Source: Methanobacteriota archaeon | GTDB taxonomy: Archaea > Thermoplasmatota > Poseidoniia > Poseidoniales > SP79 | Direction of reading: 5' to 3' | Assembly: GCA_002715545.1 (NCBI GenBank) | Contig: PAZI01000039.1 | Location: forward strand, 1-8,887 | DNA: 8,887 nt | Shown here: in pieces, positions 1 to 5,089 of the stretch | Layout of the letters: every line of letters starts with the position of its first letter | Numbering within the stretch: position 1 is the stretch's first letter | Made by a program: the position numbers and the translations under genes | Notes under the pieces: generated by a model | Database searches by the model: none | Seen by the model: the letters and a program-made list of their open reading frames with translations, nothing else | Told to the model about the DNA's origin: nothing

Positions 1-1029
1 CTCACCGTCAATGATGCGCAGAAGGCCGATGTTCTTCTCATCGAGTTGTAAGATGTCTCCATCCTCTGCAGCCATGACGTGATCATGTTCATCGGTGGCC
101 TCCTCAACACTTTGAGACACGTCTTTCAATCGGGCGCTGAAATGCGTGAGCACAAGCAGGCGCGCCTGCATCGCCCCCGCTCTCTTCCCAGCGTCCCTTG
201 CGGTCGCATGTGTATTCATCACGGCCCGTTCTGCATGCTCATCAGTGTAAGTTGCCTCATGTATCAGTACATCAACAGAATTTCTCAATTCGTCGAGCCC
301 ACACTTGTTTCCGGTGGTGTCGCCCGAGATGACTGTCCTCAAACCTAGGCGCTCAGGTCCTCTGAGATCATCAGCCACAATTCTTTTTCCATCATTCAAT
401 ATGATCATCCCCTCTTGAAACAACCTGGCACGTTGTACATCATCAAGTTGGAGTGCATCGAGTGCATCGGTGTCGACACTACCTCGTCGATTGCTGAGTG
501 ATACGCTCCATGCACATGATGTGACTCTGTGCTCAGTCCCCCAAGGCTTGCACAACAGCCCATTTCCTACGCTGATGACAACATCCTCATTCGGTTCGAC
601 AGTTCTGAATGTGATTGGAAAACCAAGGACTTCCTCACTCGCCCCCGAACGCTGCATCATCATGAATTGGTAAGTCAGATCGAACAAATCCTCCTCCTCA
701 CTTCCTGCAGTAGATGTTGAAGGACCAATGATGTCAAGAGGCCGTTTACGGCCATCCAGACCCATGCTGTGTATCATTGGAAGCACGCCAGCAATATGGT
801 CAAGATGTCCGTGGGTCAGAAGTATGGCATCGATACGTGAAACCCGAGGCCGCCATTCAGGTTTGGTCGAACTCATCACTTTTGCTTGCCTCAATACCCG
901 TTGCTGGAATCCTTCACCAGGATCTATGGCGACGACTCCCTCAGGCGTTTGTATGACTGTGCCAGAAACATCACGATGACTCGTTGGACGGCCCGAAGCA
1001 GTTCCAAGAATGTGGATGCGCATCCACAT
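1..1029 (-). CDS. rnz: Ribonuclease Z (tRNA 3' processing endonuclease), C-terminus cut by window edge
   Basis: RNase Z removes the 3' trailer of precursor tRNAs in the cytoplasm. It is a metallo-beta-lactamase-fold zinc phosphodiesterase. The frame is open from ATG at 1029 to the left edge (343 codons, no stop). A second ATG at 1023 gives MRIHILGTASGRPT, which fits the family N-terminus equally well or better. Numbered from 1029, the metal ligands are H73, H75, D77 and H78 (HGHLDH), H167, D237 (ISGDT) and H296 (LTHFSAR). The RNase Z-specific signature is present as HEATY at 257-261 followed by THAT at 273-276, and this separates it from generic beta-lactamase-fold hydrolases. Motif II reads HGHLDH rather than the usual HLHGDH. 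Only the extreme C-terminus should be missing, because the family's closing AEDG segment is already present near residue 313. It is the last gene of the rpl15e unit, 2 nt after the PRC-barrel stop. Confidence 0.9.
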   Translation of the reverse strand, partial: MWMRIHILGTASGRPTSHRDVSGTVIQTPEGVVAIDPGEGFQQRVLRQAKVMSSTKPEWRPRVSRIDAILLTHGHLDHIAGVLPMIHSMGLDGRKRPLDIIGPSTSTAGSEEEDLFDLTYQFMMMQRSGASEEVLGFPITFRTVEPNEDVVISVGNGLLCKPWGTEHRVTSCAWSVSLSNRRGSVDTDALDALQLDDVQRARLFQEGMIILNDGKRIVADDLRGPERLGLRTVISGDTTGNKCGLDELRNSVDVLIHEATYTDEHAERAVMNTHATARDAGKRAGAMQARLLVLTHFSARLKDVSQSVEEATDEHDHVMAAEDGDILQLDEKNIGLLRIIDGE

Positions 1030-1031
1030 GT

Positions 1032-1289
1032 TCACTCACCAGCGAACTTCAGAGGTGTATCTGGAAACCACCGTAACAGAATCACGTCGCCGATTGCTTT
1101 GACCCATCGCCATGGTATGGCGACGGGAATTGATTCTTCAGAGATTCGTGGATCAGCGTCACGAACGTAAAGGTGCGTACAGCCCCAGTTATCGGTATCA
1201 ACTACGATATCGTACACTGCCCCTAGATGCTGTCCATTGGGCAAGACAACGGTCATGCCGACCAGACCCGTAACATCGACCATGGACAC
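1032..1289 (-). CDS. Small PRC-barrel domain protein
   Basis: An 85-residue protein that is almost entirely one PRC-barrel. It has an opening segment around GLVGMTVVLPNGQHLGAV (residues 8-25), a central VVDTDNWG turn, and a closing IPWRWVKAIGDVILL stretch (residues 58-72). PRC-barrels are small beta-barrels first seen in photosynthetic reaction centre H subunits and in the ribosome maturation factor RimM. Archaea have many stand-alone copies, generally of unproven function, often linked to RNA metabolism or cell division. The 5'-most start is GTG at 1289. ATG at 1283 would lose only two residues and is equally possible; neither has a clear Shine-Dalgarno sequence. It lies 45 nt after rpl15e and 2 nt before rnz on the same strand, so it is probably co-transcribed, and the neighbourhood suggests a translation or RNA-processing role (inference). 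Confidence 0.82.
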   Translation of the reverse strand: MSMVDVTGLVGMTVVLPNGQHLGAVYDIVVDTDNWGCTHLYVRDADPRISEESIPVAIPWRWVKAIGDVILLRWFPDTPLKFAGE

Positions 1290-1334
1290 AGCAAGAGGGT
1301 TTGGCTCATGAAGCCTCTCGCGGTGAGGGGTGAA

Positions 1335-1925
1335 TCACTTTCCTCTATTCTGATAGGCTTTCAGACTCGGGCGTAACTTCTCAGTTCCCTTCCCTTTCTT
1401 GTGTAACCCCCGGCCGCGTTTGCCAGCGCTTGTCTTTCCACGGTAGGCACGTCCACGAGATGCAGGTCGTGCGACGAAGGAGAGGTCCTTGTCAGCGAGA
1501 ATCTGGGGGTGTGATCGGTCGACGAGAATGACCTCATACCACTTATGTCGGCCATCCTGGCCGACCCAATAGGAATTGAGGACCTCCATATTTGGGTGCC
1601 GTCGTGATACGCGCTCCTCTGCAATACGCTGAATGGATTTTCCCATTGTGATTTTCTTGATACCCGCCTTGGATGGTTTACGCTTCATGTGAATCTTGCC
1701 TTTGCGTAGTCCCCCGCGTCGAACACGCGTTCGGACAATTGTAATTCCTGGTTTTGATTTGTAGCCGAGGCGTCGTGCCGCGTCGAGACGTGTGGGTCTT
1801 TCCACACGCGTGATGACAGGCTCATTCCTCCAAGCAACCATGCGGGTGCGTCGAGCCTTTGGATCGAAGAAATCCTTCGGCTGCTGCCATCTGGCTCGCA
1901 CATAATGGTGAAGTCCTCGTGCCAT
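1335..1925 (-). CDS. rpl15e: Large ribosomal subunit protein eL15 (L15e)
   Basis: This is the 196-residue archaeal/eukaryotic large-subunit protein L15e, which binds 23S rRNA. It is strongly basic and carries the expected sequence: N-terminal MARGLHHYVRARW, the RVERPTRLDAARRLGYKSK segment (about residues 40-60), an RTRVRRGGLRKGK loop, ERVSRRHPNMEVLNSYWVG in the middle, WYEVILVDRSHP, and a Lys/Arg-rich tail ending near LRPSLKAYQNRGK. The length is normal for archaea (about 190-200). I chose ATG at 1925. The frame is open upstream to 2021, but that extra sequence is low-complexity, is not L15e-like, and runs through the divergent promoter. The gene heads the minus-strand unit with the PRC-barrel and rnz genes. 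A TATA-like element about 40 nt upstream fits an archaeal promoter. L15e does not occur in bacteria, so this gene is the main evidence for an archaeal source. Confidence 0.97.
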   Translation of the reverse strand: MARGLHHYVRARWQQPKDFFDPKARRTRMVAWRNEPVITRVERPTRLDAARRLGYKSKPGITIVRTRVRRGGLRKGKIHMKRKPSKAGIKKITMGKSIQRIAEERVSRRHPNMEVLNSYWVGQDGRHKWYEVILVDRSHPQILADKDLSFVARPASRGRAYRGKTSAGKRGRGLHKKGKGTEKLRPSLKAYQNRGK

Positions 1926-1961
1926 TGGATGACCTGCTGCGCCCCGCCGACCAGATGTCTG

Positions 1962-1968
1962 TTTATAT
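1962..1968. promoter_or_regulatory. TATA-box-like element in the divergent rpl15e / exported-protein promoter
   Basis: TTTATAT lies in the otherwise GC-rich 110-bp spacer between two divergent genes. Read on the minus strand, a purine-containing AACGG sits before ATATAAAC, and the ATG of rpl15e is about 40 nt downstream, which gives a 5' leader of roughly 10-15 nt. Read on the plus strand, it would place a start site near 1990 for the gene at 2036. The direction, or use in both directions, cannot be decided from sequence alone. Confidence 0.45.
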
Positions 1969-1992
1969 CCGTTACCGGATGGCTCTGTGCAG

Positions 1993-2007
1993 CGCTCGGG
2001 CCGAGCG
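1993..2007. promoter_or_regulatory. Perfect 7+1+7 palindrome, candidate operator or 5'-leader hairpin
   Basis: The 15 bases CGCTCGG-G-CCGAGCG form an exact inverted repeat with a one-base centre. They lie between rpl15e and the plus-strand exported-protein gene, about 25 bp beyond the TATA-like element and about 30 bp before the chosen start at 2036. This is where a dimeric repressor would block the plus-strand promoter. As RNA, the one-base centre is too tight for a full stem, so a DNA-binding site is likelier than a hairpin. No regulator is encoded in the window. Confidence 0.4.
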
Positions 2008-2035
2008 AACCTTGATGTCATGTGGGCTCGACCCT

Positions 2036-2692
2036 ATGGATGATTGGATGCGAGGCGTACTCATCGTTCTTACCGTCGCCCTCATGTTCAGTTCTGTGTC
2101 AGCTGACGCGGGGACAGAAGCTACGGGAAGTGCAATCGTTCTTGAGGCAGATTCGATGGTTGTATCCTCCATTACTCATTCTTCGAATAGATCGTACGAT
2201 GAGATGCCTTGGTCGATTGAACTCGTGCTGACTTCCGCTGCCGCCGCGAATAACACGACGATGATGCTGAATCCACTGATCTGTGACATCACAGGTTTCT
2301 GCTATCCACCCGTTGAATCTGAGTCTTGGGTAGTGATGACCTCTGAGAACAATGGTTCGGTCTGGACGGGTTCGGTCACCCCCCCCGTTGATCATGATTA
2401 CATTGACTACGCGGTCACTGCCACATTCCAAGACGATGGAACCACCCAGAGGATGCCGTCGATGGGCTATGAAGGAAAGGTTTGGGCACAGTGTCACTAC
2501 TCGAGTGATGCTGAAGATTCAGGTTTCGCCAGAGATTGTCCACTCTCCACTTCCTCAGGAAGTACAACCTCATCCCCTCCTTCAGAACCATCCGACCTAC
2601 ATCCCGTCTTACCTTCGCCAGCCATCGGCTTTGCACTCACCTCTCTCTTCCTTGTGGCTCTCTTGAAACGTGATTCCAAATCGATGAACTGA
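2036..2692 (+). CDS. Exported protein with signal peptide, four cysteines and C-terminal membrane anchor
   Basis: I do not recognise a family. From ATG 2036 (218 residues) there is a signal peptide (MRGVLIVLTVALMFSSVSA, cleavage probably after residue 23). A predicted beta-rich extracytoplasmic domain of about 145 residues follows, with four cysteines (C83, C89, C153, C168) that could form two disulfides. Then comes a Ser/Thr/Pro linker (about 170-193) and a hydrophobic helix (about 194-210) followed by KRD. A Pro-Ser linker, SPAIGF, helix and basic tail resemble the layout of archaeal C-terminal sorting signals, but a true PGF motif is absent. Sequons include NNTT and NGS. The frame is open back to 1859, but that stretch overlaps rpl15e on the other strand. 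ATG 2036 or 2048 puts the signal peptide at the N-terminus. The stop is 9 nt before the pgsA start, so the two genes are probably an operon. Confidence 0.75.
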   Translation: MDDWMRGVLIVLTVALMFSSVSADAGTEATGSAIVLEADSMVVSSITHSSNRSYDEMPWSIELVLTSAAAANNTTMMLNPLICDITGFCYPPVESESWVVMTSENNGSVWTGSVTPPVDHDYIDYAVTATFQDDGTTQRMPSMGYEGKVWAQCHYSSDAEDSGFARDCPLSTSSGSTTSSPPSEPSDLHPVLPSPAIGFALTSLFLVALLKRDSKSMN

Positions 2693-2695
2693 GGT
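2691..2695 (+). promoter_or_regulatory. Shine-Dalgarno sequence for the pgsA GTG start
   Basis: GAGGT overlaps the TGA stop of the upstream gene and lies 6 nt before GTG at 2702. It decides the start. The ATGs at 2697 and 2700 are in other reading frames, and the first in-frame ATG (2750) would cut off the conserved IPNIIT segment of the enzyme. The stop/SD overlap suggests translational coupling. Confidence 0.65.
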
Positions 2696-2701
2696 CATGA
2701 T

Positions 2702-3307
2702 GTGTCACTATCTCCCAGTAGACCTAGTCAGATTCCTAACATCATCACAATGATTCGTTTGGCTCTGGCTCCAGTTGTTTTCGTACTGCTCTCCATCTAT
2801 GGATTCACAGATGATCCGGGTGATGTTGTCCTCTTCGTCGTTCCACTTCTTCTTGCTCTGGCACTTGCAACCGATGCTCTCGATGGCTGGCTTGCACGCC
2901 GCCTTGAGAGCACGACCGTGTTCGGGAGTGTAATCGACCCATTGGTCGACAAAGTTGTCATCATGGGGTCCATGGTCTATCTCGCCGCCATGCAGTGGTC
3001 TTCGGAGATGGTTCCTACTTGGGCAGTCGTTGCCATGCTTGCACGTGAATTCTTGATCACTGGGATACGGGGTGAGGCAGAACGCCGTAACATCTCCTTC
3101 AGCGCATCGATATATGGCAAAGCCAAGACCTTAACGCAATCAGTAGCAATCATCTGTATCCCCTTGTTCTACCGATTCGATGTTACACCTGATGCCGGCT
3201 TTGGACTAGTCATGTTGGCGACATTAGCAACAGTGTATTCTGGAATAGACTACATTGTCAACTTCATTCGTCAAATGCGAACTGAAGCAGACTCAGATGC
3301 AGCATGA
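2702..3307 (+). CDS. pgsA: CDP-alcohol phosphatidyltransferase, bacterial PgsA-like (phosphatidylglycerophosphate synthase)
   Basis: This is a 201-residue integral membrane enzyme of the CDP-alcohol phosphatidyltransferase family. PgsA transfers the phosphatidyl group from CDP-diacylglycerol to glycerol 3-phosphate, making phosphatidylglycerophosphate; an archaeal equivalent would use CDP-archaeol. The catalytic motif D-x2-D-G-x2-A-R-x8-G-x3-D-x3-D is intact: D58, D61, G62, A65, R66, G75, D79, D83. The rest resembles bacterial PgsA more than the archaeal archaetidyl-inositol or -serine enzymes: N-terminal IPNIITMIRL (11-20), DALDGWLARR, AREFLITGIRGEAE (114-127) and GKAKTLTQSVAI (139-150). About five or six hydrophobic segments are visible. 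The GTG start at 2702 is supported by an SD at 2691. Its last 37 bp overlap the 3' end of alkB on the other strand. The family is certain; the exact acceptor alcohol and lipid core are inferred. Confidence 0.88.
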   Translation: MSLSPSRPSQIPNIITMIRLALAPVVFVLLSIYGFTDDPGDVVLFVVPLLLALALATDALDGWLARRLESTTVFGSVIDPLVDKVVIMGSMVYLAAMQWSSEMVPTWAVVAMLAREFLITGIRGEAERRNISFSASIYGKAKTLTQSVAIICIPLFYRFDVTPDAGFGLVMLATLATVYSGIDYIVNFIRQMRTEADSDAA

Positions 3308-4359
3308 CATGCGGCTAACTTCGGCCGCATCCACCGCTTCCAGAGAGGGGGGATCATGCATATCCAGAAACATCCGTAATATCCGACTGGTAGGTGTGGA
3401 GCATCATCCCAAGTGCGTAATTTCCAGAAAGGGGCACTTGCCTCGAGATGGTGGTGCGAATGTCGTGTTAAATCGAATAATGTCCATCGGGACCACAGTG
3501 CTTCAGATTGCCATGCATGATGACGTGAGATGCGTTCATCCTCAGCCCTTCTGAGACCATAATGTCGGATGTAATTCGCATATTCAAGTAGAAATACTGC
3601 TACGACTGCCTGTAAGAACCATGCCAGAGCAACAACTCTCCCCCAAGGAACTGGACTCAGGACCAAGGCCATAATCACTGCAATCTGCAGAATCATGCCT
3701 TGGTGGATGGGATTCTTCAGCCCTTTACGGCCCTTACGCGATTGGATACCAGCGGCTGAGAGATATTGTTTTGGAACAGTGCGCAAAAAGAAGCCATAGA
3801 CAGATTCTGATGCATGTGCGCTTGCCGGGTCTTTGTCCGTACCTACCCATTTGTGATGATTGTGATTGTGTTCTGTTGTAAAGTGAGTGTAGTGCACACT
3901 GAATAACAGAATCTTCGCCATCCACCAATGAATACTACGAGGTTTATCGTGTCCAAGTTCGTGAGCGATGATGATTCCCGCCGCTCCCGAATGCAATCCC
4001 GTCGATACTGCTGCTACAATCACCCAGAGATTCCATCCATCTCGAATGACAAGTGCGAACAGTGAAGCAAGAACGAGGATGTGGAGGATGAAATGAATCC
4101 ACAGAATCATCACAAGAGGGGTGCCAGATTCACGTGCTGGTCGAATCGTGCGCGTCGCTCCAAGCAGCACGTCAATAATTGGGCCAATAATGAGTGTGAA
4201 TACGAACCCCATGACTGTCCATATGCCTCCCATTGAATTTCCAGTGATGACAACAATCGGATTGACCAGACTGAACAGGTATACCATCCATGACTCTGGT
4301 CGAATATTCTGTGACGTTAGAGCAGTAGAGCTTGTCACCATCTGAGCAGTATCACCCAT
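3271..4359 (-). CDS. alkB: AlkB-type membrane-bound di-iron alkane 1-monooxygenase
   Basis: AlkB enzymes hydroxylate the terminal carbon of alkanes or other aliphatic chains in the membrane, using O2, a di-iron centre and electrons from rubredoxin. This 362-residue protein has all the signatures: HELGH (133-137), EHNHNHH (163-169) followed by AlkB-like DPASAHASES, NYIRHYGLRR (262-271), and RHSHHH (299-304), then the DAPHLPVGY and PPLW segments. The nine expected metal-binding histidines are present: H133, H137, H164, H168, H169, H266, H300, H303, H304. The usual Glu before the HYG histidine is Arg (R265). About six hydrophobic helices are visible, mostly before residue 260. ATG 4359 has GAGGAG 8 nt upstream inside the end of the preceding gene, 5 nt away, so the two form an operon. 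No rubredoxin or rubredoxin reductase is in the window. A related desaturase or hydroxylase acting on another aliphatic chain is the main alternative. Confidence 0.9.
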   Translation of the reverse strand: MGDTAQMVTSSTALTSQNIRPESWMVYLFSLVNPIVVITGNSMGGIWTVMGFVFTLIIGPIIDVLLGATRTIRPARESGTPLVMILWIHFILHILVLASLFALVIRDGWNLWVIVAAVSTGLHSGAAGIIIAHELGHDKPRSIHWWMAKILLFSVHYTHFTTEHNHNHHKWVGTDKDPASAHASESVYGFFLRTVPKQYLSAAGIQSRKGRKGLKNPIHQGMILQIAVIMALVLSPVPWGRVVALAWFLQAVVAVFLLEYANYIRHYGLRRAEDERISRHHAWQSEALWSRWTLFDLTRHSHHHLEASAPFWKLRTWDDAPHLPVGYYGCFWICMIPPLWKRWMRPKLAACHAASESASVRI

Positions 4360-4364
4360 GGCAC

Positions 4365-5024
4365 CTACTCCTCTGAATCAAGTGTTGTTTCAGAACCGCG
4401 AAACTCTCTGAGCATAATCAGAAGAATGCTGAGTGCTGCGAATCCAGAGGCTGCACTGAGTAGCATGAATACAGTTACAGATTCCTCTTCAATTGGTTTT
4501 GTTTCAAGTTCGGTCTGCTGTGCGACAGAGTTGCTGTAATCGTTTGTGTTTGAGACATTAGTAGTGTTCGACATCATGGTATGATTATCTGGACGTACGT
4601 AGAGTCTTCCAGTCGTACTGTTTCCGTCCGAACGTCGATCTTCGAAGGTATACCATCCATCGAGGTAACCGGTCGTTTGATTGAATGTTACAACCAGAAC
4701 AACCTCACACGTGGGGTCCGTCCTGTTTCCTTCATCATCCAGTTCACATGTCGCTGTTAATGGCCCGGAAGATATGTCTTCACTTCCATTGAATAGGCCA
4801 TCTCCGTCCATGTCGATAACCACCGTGTGAGTCTGGTTCTCTGTTGTATCGACATTGCGAAACCAGACGCTGTCATTGATCCAGAGATTATTAGTGGCAT
4901 TCCCTGGAACCGGTCCATCGCTCTTCAGGATGATCATGAAGGTAGAGGGTGCATGGGCCGCGGCAGGAAGGGATGCGGTTGCAATCAAGGTGAGCACCAC
5001 CGCAACAGCACCGAGCCCCCGCAT
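4365..5024 (-). CDS. Exported membrane-anchored cupredoxin-like protein, operon partner of alkB
   Basis: From ATG 5024 this is 219 residues: a signal peptide (1-23, ending PAAA), a beta-rich extracytoplasmic domain, an Asn/Ser/Thr linker (about 150-180) with many N-glycosylation sequons, a transmembrane helix (about 183-205) and a short cytoplasmic tail. The segment NDSVWFRNVDTTENQTHTVV (50-69) resembles the strand carrying the first copper histidine in cupredoxins (H66). The usual C-terminal Cys-x-x-His-x-x-Met cluster is missing; instead C93 and C106 could pair as a disulfide. D71, D73, D75, N79 and E82 form a 12-residue EF-hand-like loop, so calcium binding is possible. Cleavage after A23 would leave H24 as the N-terminal residue. 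The frame is open to 5162, but the upstream part overlaps the divergent gene and lacks a signal peptide. It ends 5 nt before alkB. The fold assignment is tentative. Confidence 0.78.
   Translation of the reverse strand: MRGLGAVAVVLTLIATASLPAAAHAPSTFMIILKSDGPVPGNATNNLWINDSVWFRNVDTTENQTHTVVIDMDGDGLFNGSEDISSGPLTATCELDDEGNRTDPTCEVVLVVTFNQTTGYLDGWYTFEDRRSDGNSTTGRLYVRPDNHTMMSNTTNVSNTNDYSNSVAQQTELETKPIEEESVTVFMLLSAASGFAALSILLIMLREFRGSETTLDSEE
4368..4373 (-). promoter_or_regulatory. Shine-Dalgarno sequence of alkB
   Basis: On the minus strand GAGGAG ends 8 nt before the alkB ATG at 4359. It is formed by the last two sense codons (Glu-Glu) of the upstream gene. Initiation of alkB therefore depends on sequence inside its operon partner, which supports coupled translation. 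Confidence 0.6.
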
Positions 5025-5056
5025 GTTGAGGGGGATGGGTCCGATGCCTTCAACAT

Positions 5057-5069
5057 CACCTGACAGGTG
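5057..5069. promoter_or_regulatory. Perfect 6+1+6 palindrome in the divergent spacer, candidate operator
   Basis: CACCTG-A-CAGGTG is an exact inverted repeat with a one-base centre, midway between the divergent starts at 5024 and 5090. A further copy of one half-site, AGGTGA (5082-5087), lies next to the plus-strand start and mirrors TCACCT at 5056-5061. I see no convincing TATA box in this 65-bp GC-rich spacer. A regulator bound here could control the cupredoxin-like/alkB operon and the beta-propeller gene together (inference). Confidence 0.4.
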
Positions 5070-5089
5070 GCCCGATGCGGTAGGTGACG

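Noticed and set aside
79..348. Plus-strand open frames in the first kilobase
   Set aside because: They are antisense to RNase Z, whose conserved motifs cover the whole stretch.
1926..2021. N-terminal extension of the rpl15e reading frame by 32 residues
   Set aside because: It is not L15e-like, crosses the divergent promoter and palindrome, and the family N-terminus begins exactly at ATG 1925.
1859..2035. Upstream extension of the plus-strand exported-protein frame
   Set aside because: It overlaps rpl15e codons and would bury the signal peptide 60 residues inside the protein.
2099..2497. Minus-strand 132-codon frame
   Set aside because: It is antisense to the exported-protein gene, is Arg/His-rich without domain features, and has no neighbouring signals.
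4365..5024. Classical type 1 blue copper protein (plastocyanin/azurin)
   Set aside because: The C-terminal Cys, His and Met copper ligands are absent; only the first His-containing strand is similar.
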